Assembly: GCA_017936375.1 (NCBI GenBank)
Contig: JAGBFR010000047.1
Location: forward strand, 1 to 64,000
Reading direction: 5' to 3'
Length of the DNA stretch: 64,000 nucleotides
From: Clostridia bacterium
Lineage (GTDB): Bacteria; Bacillota; Clostridia; Christensenellales; Aristaeellaceae
Part shown: piece by piece, positions 7,733 through 14,698 of the stretch
How the letters are laid out: each line of letters opens with the position of its first letter
Numbering within the stretch: the first letter of the stretch is position 1
Program-made: the position numbers and the translations under genes
The notes under the pieces: model-generated
Databases searched by the model: none
Told to the model about the DNA's origin: nothing
Seen by the model: only the letters and a program-made list of their open reading frames with translations

Positions 7733-9115
7733 TCAGCCGGCGGAGATTGGCTCCTCCGGCCCGGTGGATTCGTTGGTGTCGGTCAGTTCGGTCGTGTCGG
7801 TGTATACCGCGCCGTCGGGCTCGTCAAGAGGACGCGCGTAGACGCGGATGCGGTCGCCCTCGCCGATGGCGTCATAGGGGAGGGTATAGACCGTGCGCTT
7901 GCTGTAGCTGCGCAGCGTCGTCTCGCTCCCGTCGGGATGGACGAGCGCGTAGGCGTACTGCGGGGTGACGCCCGTGCCGCGGTTGGAGTAGGCCTTCAGC
8001 CGCCAGCCCTCCTCCGTCCTGCGCACGGTGGCCCAGACGTTGGTGATAAAGTCGAGCGAGGCGAGGTATTCCTCGTCGCTCTGGTAGAAGAGGTGATCGG
8101 TCGCCTCGCCTGCGGCGTGGAGATTAAAGGCTCTGCTGAAGGCCTTGCTCATCGCGTCCGCGCCCGTGCCGTGCATGTGATGCGGGTCGACATAGGTGTG
8201 GTCGAGGTTCGCCATCAGCTCGGGCTTGGCGTAGAGCATGTTGAGGCAGGGTACGCCGATCTCCTCAAGGTACGCGCAGGCGGCCTCCATGTAGGGCAGA
8301 TAGCTCGGGTCGGAGAGCGCCACGCCGGAGAGCACGGGGCTCATGACGGCGATCAGCTTCGCGCCGTTTTTTTCGCACAGGGCCTTGTAGTCAAGCAGGC
8401 GCTCCTTGGAATAGTCAAAGAGCTGGTAGTCGTACCATGTCTCCTCCCGCTCCATGCCGTCGCACAGCGCGCGGCCGATGGCGGGCTCCTCGAGGCGGAC
8501 AAAGCCGTCCCTGTAGAGCATGGTGTTGTCCGTCGCCTCATGCGCGGCGAGGAGTGCGGCCTGCCTGTCTGTGCGCAGGAGGGCGGCCTTCTTCACGTCC
8601 TCCATGGAGGTCATGGGGAAGCTGTTCATCAGCAGCAGGCGGGAGAGGGTTTCGCCGTCCTGCGAGGCGGTGTCCAGCCAGTAGCGCAGGCGGCGCAGCG
8701 GGGAGGAGAGCCGCGGCGCGAGCTTCATCTGCGTCTGCGTGTCCTCTTTGGTCATGTCAAAGGTATAGGGCTCCAGCACGAGCACCACCCACTCGGGGCT
8801 GTTCGTCTCAAAGAGCTGCTCCGTCAGCGCGATCGCGCCGGGGAGGCGCAGGTTGGTGATCGTCGCGCAGAAGGCCGTCAGCCCGGTCTGCTCGGTGATG
8901 ATCTCCGGGTTGAAGTGAAACTCTGCGACCGAGGAGCCGACGATGGCCATCTCGATGTCGCTTCGCTCCTTGACGTCCGCGAGGGTCATGTAGGAGAAGG
9001 TGTCCAGCTGGGTCAGGTATGTATTGCCCAGCAGGATGAGCGCCGGGATCAGGAGGAGGAAGAGCGCGAGGCGCGCCAGCCGCCCGACGGGCAGCTTTGC
9101 AAAGAATTGTTTCAA
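7733..9115 (-). CDS. DHHW/SGNH-type membrane-anchored protein, paralog 1
   Basis: The 460-residue protein has an N-terminal membrane segment (about 12-30), the GSS block at 60-62 (AIVGSSVAEFHFNP) and D-x-x-H in TYVDPHHMHG. I chose the TTG start at 9115 because CTAAGGAG sits 7 bp upstream. The longer ATG frame would run into the MBOAT gene and adds arginine-rich shadow sequence. It starts 17 bp after the MBOAT stop, so the two are co-transcribed. This matches the AlgI-AlgJ and DltB-DltD pairing of a channel-like O-acyltransferase with an SGNH partner. Confidence 0.85.
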   Translation of the reverse strand: MKQFFAKLPVGRLARLALFLLLIPALILLGNTYLTQLDTFSYMTLADVKERSDIEMAIVGSSVAEFHFNPEIITEQTGLTAFCATITNLRLPGAIALTEQLFETNSPEWVVLVLEPYTFDMTKEDTQTQMKLAPRLSSPLRRLRYWLDTASQDGETLSRLLLMNSFPMTSMEDVKKAALLRTDRQAALLAAHEATDNTMLYRDGFVRLEEPAIGRALCDGMEREETWYDYQLFDYSKERLLDYKALCEKNGAKLIAVMSPVLSGVALSDPSYLPYMEAACAYLEEIGVPCLNMLYAKPELMANLDHTYVDPHHMHGTGADAMSKAFSRAFNLHAAGEATDHLFYQSDEEYLASLDFITNVWATVRRTEEGWRLKAYSNRGTGVTPQYAYALVHPDGSETTLRSYSKRTVYTLPYDAIGEGDRIRVYARPLDEPDGAVYTDTTELTDTNESTGPEEPISAG

Positions 9116-9132
9116 GGCTTGCTCCTTAGGAA

Positions 9133-10728
9133 TCAGAACACGGCGTACATGAAGCTGCCGGTGCCGGCGGAATTGCCCACGAACGTCGCCAGCACGAACA
9201 GGATGAACGCATACAGCAGAATCCAGCGCAGCACAAGCGGACGGCTCATGATCCACTCGCGCACCTTCGCCCCGCGCTCCTGCGCGAGGGAGACGAAGAA
9301 GAGGATCGCCGTCGCGATGGCGAGGACGCCGTAGTCGCGCGCGGTCAGGCCCAGCTGCGCCATGAGCGCGCTGTCGGCCAGCTGCGCGGCGTTGAAGCCG
9401 GTAAACGTCTTGCCCAGCATGGCGAAGGCGTCCTGCCAGCGCATCGCCCGGTCAAAGTACCAGCCGATGTTCACGATCACAAACGTGCGCAGGATGCGGA
9501 AGAAGTAGAACCCGCGGGACTTCACCAGCCCCTCGTGCGCGTCGGCGAAGCGCTTGTAGCGCGTCTCCATCAGCGCGCTGAAGGCGAGAATGAGACCGTT
9601 GTACAGGCCCCAGAGGACATAATTCATCTGCGCGCCGTGCCAGATGCCGACGAGGAAGAAGACCAGCACATTGCCCAGCGCCGCCGGGAGCGCACGGGAG
9701 AAGTCCGTGCCAAAGCGATTCTTGCTCGCCTTCGACAGGCGGGAGACCGGCTTGGTCAGCGCGAAGGGATAGAACACATAGTCGCGCATCCAGCTGCCCA
9801 GCGAGATATGCCACCTGCGCCAGAAGTCGCCCAGCGAGACGGCGAAGTACGGGCGCTTGAAGTTGGGCGCGAGGCGCACGCCGAAGAGCTCCGCGATGCC
9901 GGCGACCAGATCGATGCCGCCGGAGAAGTCGCAGTACTGCTGCAGGGAATAAAAGAGCACGGCCAGCATGATCACCGCGCCGCCGTAGGGCTCCTGATGG
10001 TCAAAGACGGCGGCGACCAGCGGCAGCGCGCGGTCGGCGATGACCTTCTTCTTAAAATAGCCCCAGAGCATGAGCAGCAGGCCGCGCTCGATGCCGTCGA
10101 TGTCGAATCGGTGCTCCTTCGCCAGCTCGCCGCCGAGGTGATCGTAGCGGCCGATCGGGCCCTGAATCAGCTGCGGGAAGAAGGAAACGTAGAGCGCAAA
10201 GCGCAGCGGGCTCTTTTCCGGCGCGTACTTTTCATTGTACACATCGATCAGGTAACCCATCGAGCTGAAGGTATAGAACGAGATGCCCAGCGGCAGCAGC
10301 AGCCCGAGCGCGGGGCGCGCGGCCTCGCCGCCGGTAAAGACGGAGGCGATGGAGGCAAAGAGCCCCAGCGTCGGCTCCAGATACTTGAGCACGCCCAAAA
10401 TGAAGAAATTGAGCAGCAGCACGCCGAAGAACCAGCGGCGCTGCCTCGAGCGGACGGCGGCCTTCATCTGCTTGCGCGCCTCGGCGGTCAATTCCGCCTT
10501 CTTCGCCTTGATCTCTGCCTTGCCGTTTTCGCCGATGCGCGCGATGTGCAGCGCGCCGGCCCATGTGGTCAGCGTGGTGATGAGGATAAAGGGGAGCGCG
10601 GTCAGCCCGTGATAGGCGTAGAAGCCGTAGCTCGCCGCCAGCAGAATCAGCCAGCGGAAGCGCAGCGGGCAGACGTAATAGAGCGCGGCGCAGCCGAGCG
10701 CGTAGACGATCATCAGATTCAGCGACAT
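9133..10728 (-). CDS. MBOAT-family O-acyltransferase (AlgI/DltB-like)
   Basis: The 531-residue polytopic membrane protein has both conserved histidine regions of the MBOAT family: FWRRWHISLG (H307) and GIWHGAQMN (H364). PIGRYDHLGG and QQYCDFSGG are also AlgI-like. It should carry an activated acyl or aminoacyl group across the membrane toward the SGNH partners encoded just downstream. A basic cytoplasmic loop (about 65-98) separates the early membrane segments. It is the first gene of the minus-strand locus, after its own promoter (10787-10815) and a GGAAGG ribosome site. The length is typical. Confidence 0.92.
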   Translation of the reverse strand: MSLNLMIVYALGCAALYYVCPLRFRWLILLAASYGFYAYHGLTALPFILITTLTTWAGALHIARIGENGKAEIKAKKAELTAEARKQMKAAVRSRQRRWFFGVLLLNFFILGVLKYLEPTLGLFASIASVFTGGEAARPALGLLLPLGISFYTFSSMGYLIDVYNEKYAPEKSPLRFALYVSFFPQLIQGPIGRYDHLGGELAKEHRFDIDGIERGLLLMLWGYFKKKVIADRALPLVAAVFDHQEPYGGAVIMLAVLFYSLQQYCDFSGGIDLVAGIAELFGVRLAPNFKRPYFAVSLGDFWRRWHISLGSWMRDYVFYPFALTKPVSRLSKASKNRFGTDFSRALPAALGNVLVFFLVGIWHGAQMNYVLWGLYNGLILAFSALMETRYKRFADAHEGLVKSRGFYFFRILRTFVIVNIGWYFDRAMRWQDAFAMLGKTFTGFNAAQLADSALMAQLGLTARDYGVLAIATAILFFVSLAQERGAKVREWIMSRPLVLRWILLYAFILFVLATFVGNSAGTGSFMYAVF

Positions 10729-10786
10729 AACAGAAACCCTTCCTCTTTATATGAAAGATTCATTCGTGCATACATAACCAAATTAC

Positions 10787-10815
10787 ACGATACCATGGGG
10801 CGATGGGTTTGTCAA
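10787..10815 (-). promoter_or_regulatory. Promoter of the MBOAT-DHHW operon
   Basis: Minus-strand TTGACA, 17-bp spacer, TATCGT, about 60 bp before the MBOAT start. Confidence 0.6.
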
Positions 10816-10876
10816 GAGGAACGGCTGCTGATGCGCCCGTTCTCATGCAGGGGAGGGCAGAGCCCCTCTCCTGCAA

Positions 10877-10945
10877 TAAAAAAGCCTTCCCCTGGGAGGG
10901 GAAGGTGGATCGCCGGAGGCGAGACGGATGAGGTTCCCGCCCGCA
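10877..10945 (+). repeat. Dispersed hairpin repeat, copy 3, also terminator of the NifX-like gene
   Basis: The copy closely matches the one at 31-96 (hairpin, GGTGG, GGCGAGACGGATGAGG, GCCCGCAGGCGG). Read on the minus strand, its stem (10885-10905) is followed by six T residues, so it also works as terminator of the adjacent minus-strand gene. It ends 10 bp from that gene's stop. Confidence 0.75.
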
Positions 10946-10954
10946 GGCGGTGCA

Positions 10955-11425
10955 TTACCCGTGGCAGTGGCAGTCGTGGCCGTGCTCGTGGTGATGATCG
11001 TGATCATGGCCGCAGGAGCAGTCGTGGCCGTGCTCGTGATGATGGTCGTGATCATGGCCGCAGCTGCAGTCGTGGCCATGATCATGATCGTGGTGGTGAT
11101 TGCAGTTGGCGGCGGCATTCTGCGGGAGGCGGCCCGCCAGCAGCATGGCGACGGCCTCGTCCGCGCTGCCGTTTACGCCGGCGTAGAGGCTCACATCCGC
11201 CTGATCCAGCGCGATCTGCGCGCCCATGCCGATGCCGCCGCAGATCAGGGTATCCACGCCCAGCTCTTCGAGCAGGCCCGCCAGCGCGCCGTGGCCGCTG
11301 CCGTTGGTGTCGATGATTTCCTGCGCGACGATCTTCTTATCTTCAATGGTGTAGACCTTGAACTGGGCCGTGTGGCCGAAGTGCTGGAAAACATTGCCGT
11401 TTTCATAGGTGACTGCGATCTTCAT
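10955..11425 (-). CDS. NifX/NifB-like cofactor-carrier protein with His/Cys metal-binding tail
   Basis: Residues 1-105 are a dinitrogenase iron-molybdenum cofactor-binding domain (NifX/NafY type): MKIAVTYENG, FGHTAQF, and ICGGIGMGAQIAL. Residues 110-156 hold 22 histidines. They contain two exact 16-residue repeats (117-132 and 133-148, each GHDCSCGHDHDHHHEH) and a third partial one. The tail suggests binding of nickel, zinc or another soft metal. The family is widespread outside nitrogen fixers, and nothing here implies nitrogenase. The gene follows the F420-ligase-like gene by 36 bp, so they are probably co-transcribed. The start follows AAGGAG. Confidence 0.85.
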   Translation of the reverse strand: MKIAVTYENGNVFQHFGHTAQFKVYTIEDKKIVAQEIIDTNGSGHGALAGLLEELGVDTLICGGIGMGAQIALDQADVSLYAGVNGSADEAVAMLLAGRLPQNAAANCNHHHDHDHGHDCSCGHDHDHHHEHGHDCSCGHDHDHHHEHGHDCHCHG

Positions 11426-11461
11426 GATGGTATCTCCTTGTCTTTTTGCGTCATGGCCCGC

Positions 11462-12199
11462 TTACAGCGGACGGATGAGAATGAACGGGGTCAGCTCGTC
11501 GCCCTGGCCGGAGGGGTTGTCCGCCATGGCGTCCTGGATCTGCTCGTCGGTCAGTGGGAACTTCGTGCCCTTGCCCAGCTGGTTCTGGTCAAAGTCGTTG
11601 GCGTCCATGATGACCGTCGGCACGCCGGTGGCGGCCTCAAGCGCGTCGCACAGCTCGACCGGATGCTCCGGGTTGATGACGCCCATCGTGTGATAGACCT
11701 CAAAGGAGGAATCCGGGTAGAAGCCGTCGATGCCCGCGACGTCGTGACCGCAGATCTTGTAGAACAGGCCGCGGATGCCGAACGGACGGGTCACCGCGGA
11801 GACGGCCGCGGCGAAGAGCACGCGCGGCAGGCCGCAGATCTCGATGGTCAATTGCATTTTATAGGGCTGGTGCATGCCGATGCCGGTGGAATTATGCCCG
11901 GCGAAAGGCGCGAGCGTCCTCGCCCAGAAGCCCGGATGCGTGTCCTCGAGCGTGCGCACATTGCCCGTGCACATGCCCATGACCTTCGCCGTGAAGGAGA
12001 GGCAGTCGCCCGGCTGATACAGCGGCAGGATGTAGCGGCGCACGAGCTCCGCCTGATCCTCCCTCGGCTGGACGAAATGCGTCTTGACAGCGAAACGCTG
12101 ATACCTGCGGCCGTCCTTACCTGTCAGGATGCCGCGGTCATAGTAGATCACGCCGTCTTTTTCGCGGCGTGCGGATTCGATATTCTTAGAAGCGCCCAT
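11462..12199 (-). CDS. F420-0:gamma-glutamyl ligase-like protein (CofE family)
   Basis: The 245-residue protein resembles the CofE/FbiB-type ligase domain: FAVKTHFVQPREDQAELVRRY, LPLYQPGDCLSFTAKVMGM, GMHQPYKMQL and VIMDANDFD. CofE adds glutamates to coenzyme F420 using GTP. No other F420 gene is in the window. Many Bacillota carry this homolog without known F420 synthesis, so its substrate is uncertain. A GGGAGGGC ribosome site precedes the ATG at 12199. It is the likely first gene of a two-gene unit with the NifX-like protein. Confidence 0.65.
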   Translation of the reverse strand: MGASKNIESARREKDGVIYYDRGILTGKDGRRYQRFAVKTHFVQPREDQAELVRRYILPLYQPGDCLSFTAKVMGMCTGNVRTLEDTHPGFWARTLAPFAGHNSTGIGMHQPYKMQLTIEICGLPRVLFAAAVSAVTRPFGIRGLFYKICGHDVAGIDGFYPDSSFEVYHTMGVINPEHPVELCDALEAATGVPTVIMDANDFDQNQLGKGTKFPLTDEQIQDAMADNPSGQGDELTPFILIRPL

Positions 12200-12305
12200 A
12201 GGTTGCCCTCCCGGATCATGCTTGCATCAAGGGTTCATCCTCAAGGATGCCCCGGATGCGGCAGAAATAGACATGACGTCTTTGGTATCAACTCATTTTA
12301 CATCA

Positions 12306-12518
12306 GCGCGTGAAGAAAGTCAAATCCTGTATGCAATCTCCCTCCGTCTCGCCTGCAGCGATCCACCTCCCTCCCAGAGGGAGGCATGAAGATGCGTGAC
12401 TTAGTAAACCGGCTGCTGCTTTGCAAAGAGGCGAAGAGGAACAGGCTCCCTCCGGGAGGGAGCTGTCAGCGAAACTGACTGAGGGAGAGGGAGGGCGCGT
12501 GAAGAAAGCCAAATCCTG
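12306..12518. repeat. Repeat-rich intergenic block bounded by a 24-bp direct repeat
   Basis: The 440-bp gap between 12200 and 12640 holds no credible gene. A near-perfect 24-bp direct repeat (GCGCGTGAAGAAAG plus YCAAATCCTG, 23/24 identical) lies at 12306-12329 and 12495-12518. Between the arms are a divergent opposite-strand copy of the dispersed hairpin (about 12340-12385) and a GCTCCCTCC/GGAGGGAGC inverted repeat (12445-12463). The structure looks like a small non-coding mobile element or duplicated intergenic unit. Confidence 0.6.
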
Positions 12519-12539
12519 CGCAAAAAACCCTGTTTCTTC

Positions 12540-12568
12540 TTGACGAATCCGCCGCAAAAGCATATACT
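12540..12568 (+). promoter_or_regulatory. Promoter of the pullulanase gene
   Basis: TTGACG, 17-bp spacer, TATACT, about 70 bp upstream of the pulA start. Confidence 0.7.
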
Positions 12569-12640
12569 GCATATATCGAAACTTTACGAAACGGCATACG
12601 GCGCAGTGCGCGCCGGTGCATCGGGATATCGGAGGACGCC

Positions 12641-14593
12641 ATGAAGCGCAGCGACAGGACGAAGAAAGCCTTGTTTGACAGCAGGGAATTTGAGGCGCAG
12701 TATCACTATGACGGCGAGCTCGGCGCGCATGCAGGGGAAGGCGAGACGCGCTTTTCCCTCTGGGCGCCGACAGCGCAGCAGGTGACGCTCAACCTCTACC
12801 GCACGGGCGGCGGCGACTGCGCTTTTGAGTGCGTCACCATGCGCAGGGGCGAGCGCGGCGTGTATGCGCATGCCTTCAGCCGCAGCCTCGCCGGGGTGTA
12901 TTACGACTACGACGTGACCGTGGACGGCGTGACCCGCCGCACGGGCGACCCGTATGCTTATGGCTGCGGCGTCAACGGCGCGCGCAGCATGGTCGTCGAC
13001 CACGCGCTGTGCAGCCCGGAGGGCTGGGCGCAGGACCGCGCGCCCGCGCTGCAGGCGGAAAACGTGATCTATGAGATGCACGTCAAGGACTTCTCCTGCG
13101 ACGCGTCCTCCGGCGTCTCTGCGGCGCACAGGGGCAAGTACCTCGCCCTCTGCGAGACGGAGACGACCCTCGGCCGCGGCGGCCTGCCGACCTGCATCGC
13201 CCATGCAAAGGCGCTGGGCGTGACGCATGTGCAGCTGATGCCGGTGTATGACTACGGTTCGGTGGACGAGGCGGGCGCCCCGGATCAGTTCAACTGGGGC
13301 TACGACCCGGTCAATTACAACGTGCCCGAGGGCTCCTATGCGACCGACGCGGAGCACGGCGAGGTGCGCATCCGCGAATTCAAGCAGGCGATCGCCGCGC
13401 TGCACAAAAGCGGCCTCCGCGTCATCATGGACGTGGTCTACAACCACACCTACTCCCTGGACAGCGCGCTCTTTAAGACCGTGCCGTGGTATTTCTACCG
13501 TCAGAATGCCGACGGCTCCGCCGCCAACGGCTCCGGCTGCGGCAACGAGACGGCGAGCGAGCGCAGCATGTGCGCGCGCTACATCCTCGATTCGGTGATG
13601 TACTGGGCGGAGGCGTATCACATCGACGGCTTCCGCTTTGACCTGATGGGCCTGCACGACGTGCCGCTGATGAACAGGATCCGCGCCGCGCTGGACGCGC
13701 GCTTTGGCCGGGGGGAGAAGCTCATCCTCGGCGAGCCGTGGTCCGGCGGGATCAGCGGGGTGAGGGCGGGCGTGCATCTGGCCGACAAGGGTCATCTGCG
13801 CGAGCTCGATCCCGGCGTCGCCGCCTTCTGTGATGCGACGCGCGACGCGGTCAAGGGCTGCGTCATGGACGCGGGCAGCCGCGGCTTTGTCAACGGCGGC
13901 AGGCTGAACGCGGGCCATCTTGCGGCCTGCATGAAGGGCTGGGCCATCCCGCAGGAGCCCTGCGGCGTGGCGGCGGCCTCCCAGACGGTCAGCTATCTCT
14001 CCTGCCATGACGACTGGACGCTCTTTGACAAGCTCGTCCTCACCATGGATGAGAAGCGCCGCTTCCGCCATGCGATCCCGGAGGTCATCCGCGCCAATAA
14101 GCTCGCGGCGGCGATCATCGCCTGCTGTCAGGGCCATCTGTTCCTGCTCTCCGGCGAGGAATTCGGCCGCACGAAGCTGGGCGTCAAGAATTCCTTCCGC
14201 TCCGCCCTGCGCATCAACCGCATCGACTGGGGCCTTGCGCGCGACAGGCAGGCGCTTGTGGATTATTATCGCGGTCTGATCGCGCTGCGCAGGCAGCTGC
14301 CCGCCTTTACCGACAAGCGGACGGAGGCGGCGGAGCGCATCGCCGAGGCGGCGGATATTGCCCCGAACGCGGCGTATGTCATCGTGGACAACGCGGGCGG
14401 GGAGAGCCCGTACGCGCGCGTGATGCTCGCCGTCAATGCGGGCGATGCGCCGGCGGAGCTGGCGCTGCCCGCGGGCGAATGGGATATTCTCGCCGACGGG
14501 GAATCCTCCTTCCGCTGGCAGCATCCCGAGGCCGTGCGCGGCACGGCGGAGCTGGCGCCCGCGAGCGCGCTGATCCTCGGCCTGCGGGGATAA
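12641..14593 (+). CDS. pulA: Type I pullulanase (GH13 alpha-1,6-debranching enzyme)
   Basis: The 650-residue enzyme has an N-terminal CBM48-type domain (FSLWAPTAQQVTL, about 36-100). The GH13 catalytic barrel has the pullulanase signature NWGYDPVNYNVPEGSY. The regions VIMDVVYNHT, DGFRFDLMG (nucleophile Asp), ILGEPW (acid Glu) and SYLSCHDDW are intact. It hydrolyses alpha-1,6 branches of pullulan, limit dextrins or glycogen. There is no signal peptide, so it acts in the cytoplasm. The start follows GGAGGACGCC. It is first in a four-gene glucan-degradation block on this strand, with gaps over 100 bp that allow separate promoters. Confidence 0.92.
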   Translation: MKRSDRTKKALFDSREFEAQYHYDGELGAHAGEGETRFSLWAPTAQQVTLNLYRTGGGDCAFECVTMRRGERGVYAHAFSRSLAGVYYDYDVTVDGVTRRTGDPYAYGCGVNGARSMVVDHALCSPEGWAQDRAPALQAENVIYEMHVKDFSCDASSGVSAAHRGKYLALCETETTLGRGGLPTCIAHAKALGVTHVQLMPVYDYGSVDEAGAPDQFNWGYDPVNYNVPEGSYATDAEHGEVRIREFKQAIAALHKSGLRVIMDVVYNHTYSLDSALFKTVPWYFYRQNADGSAANGSGCGNETASERSMCARYILDSVMYWAEAYHIDGFRFDLMGLHDVPLMNRIRAALDARFGRGEKLILGEPWSGGISGVRAGVHLADKGHLRELDPGVAAFCDATRDAVKGCVMDAGSRGFVNGGRLNAGHLAACMKGWAIPQEPCGVAAASQTVSYLSCHDDWTLFDKLVLTMDEKRRFRHAIPEVIRANKLAAAIIACCQGHLFLLSGEEFGRTKLGVKNSFRSALRINRIDWGLARDRQALVDYYRGLIALRRQLPAFTDKRTEAAERIAEAADIAPNAAYVIVDNAGGESPYARVMLAVNAGDAPAELALPAGEWDILADGESSFRWQHPEAVRGTAELAPASALILGLRG

Positions 14594-14698
14594 ACGCAGG
14601 CGCTTTCCACAGGCGCGCTCTATGCTGTTAATAACGATTTTATAAGCATGTACGGCGGATCCTTACGACCGACACCCATCATATAAGGAAGAAAAGCG

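Noticed and set aside
10970-11110. Short tandem DNA repeats that could suggest a CRISPR or minisatellite
   Set aside because: They are in-frame 48-bp repeats encoding the His/Cys tail of the NifX-like protein. No CRISPR array was found in the window.
12303-12572. 89-codon minus-strand frame in the repeat block
   Set aside because: It consists of translated hairpin repeats and direct repeats, with no start signal.
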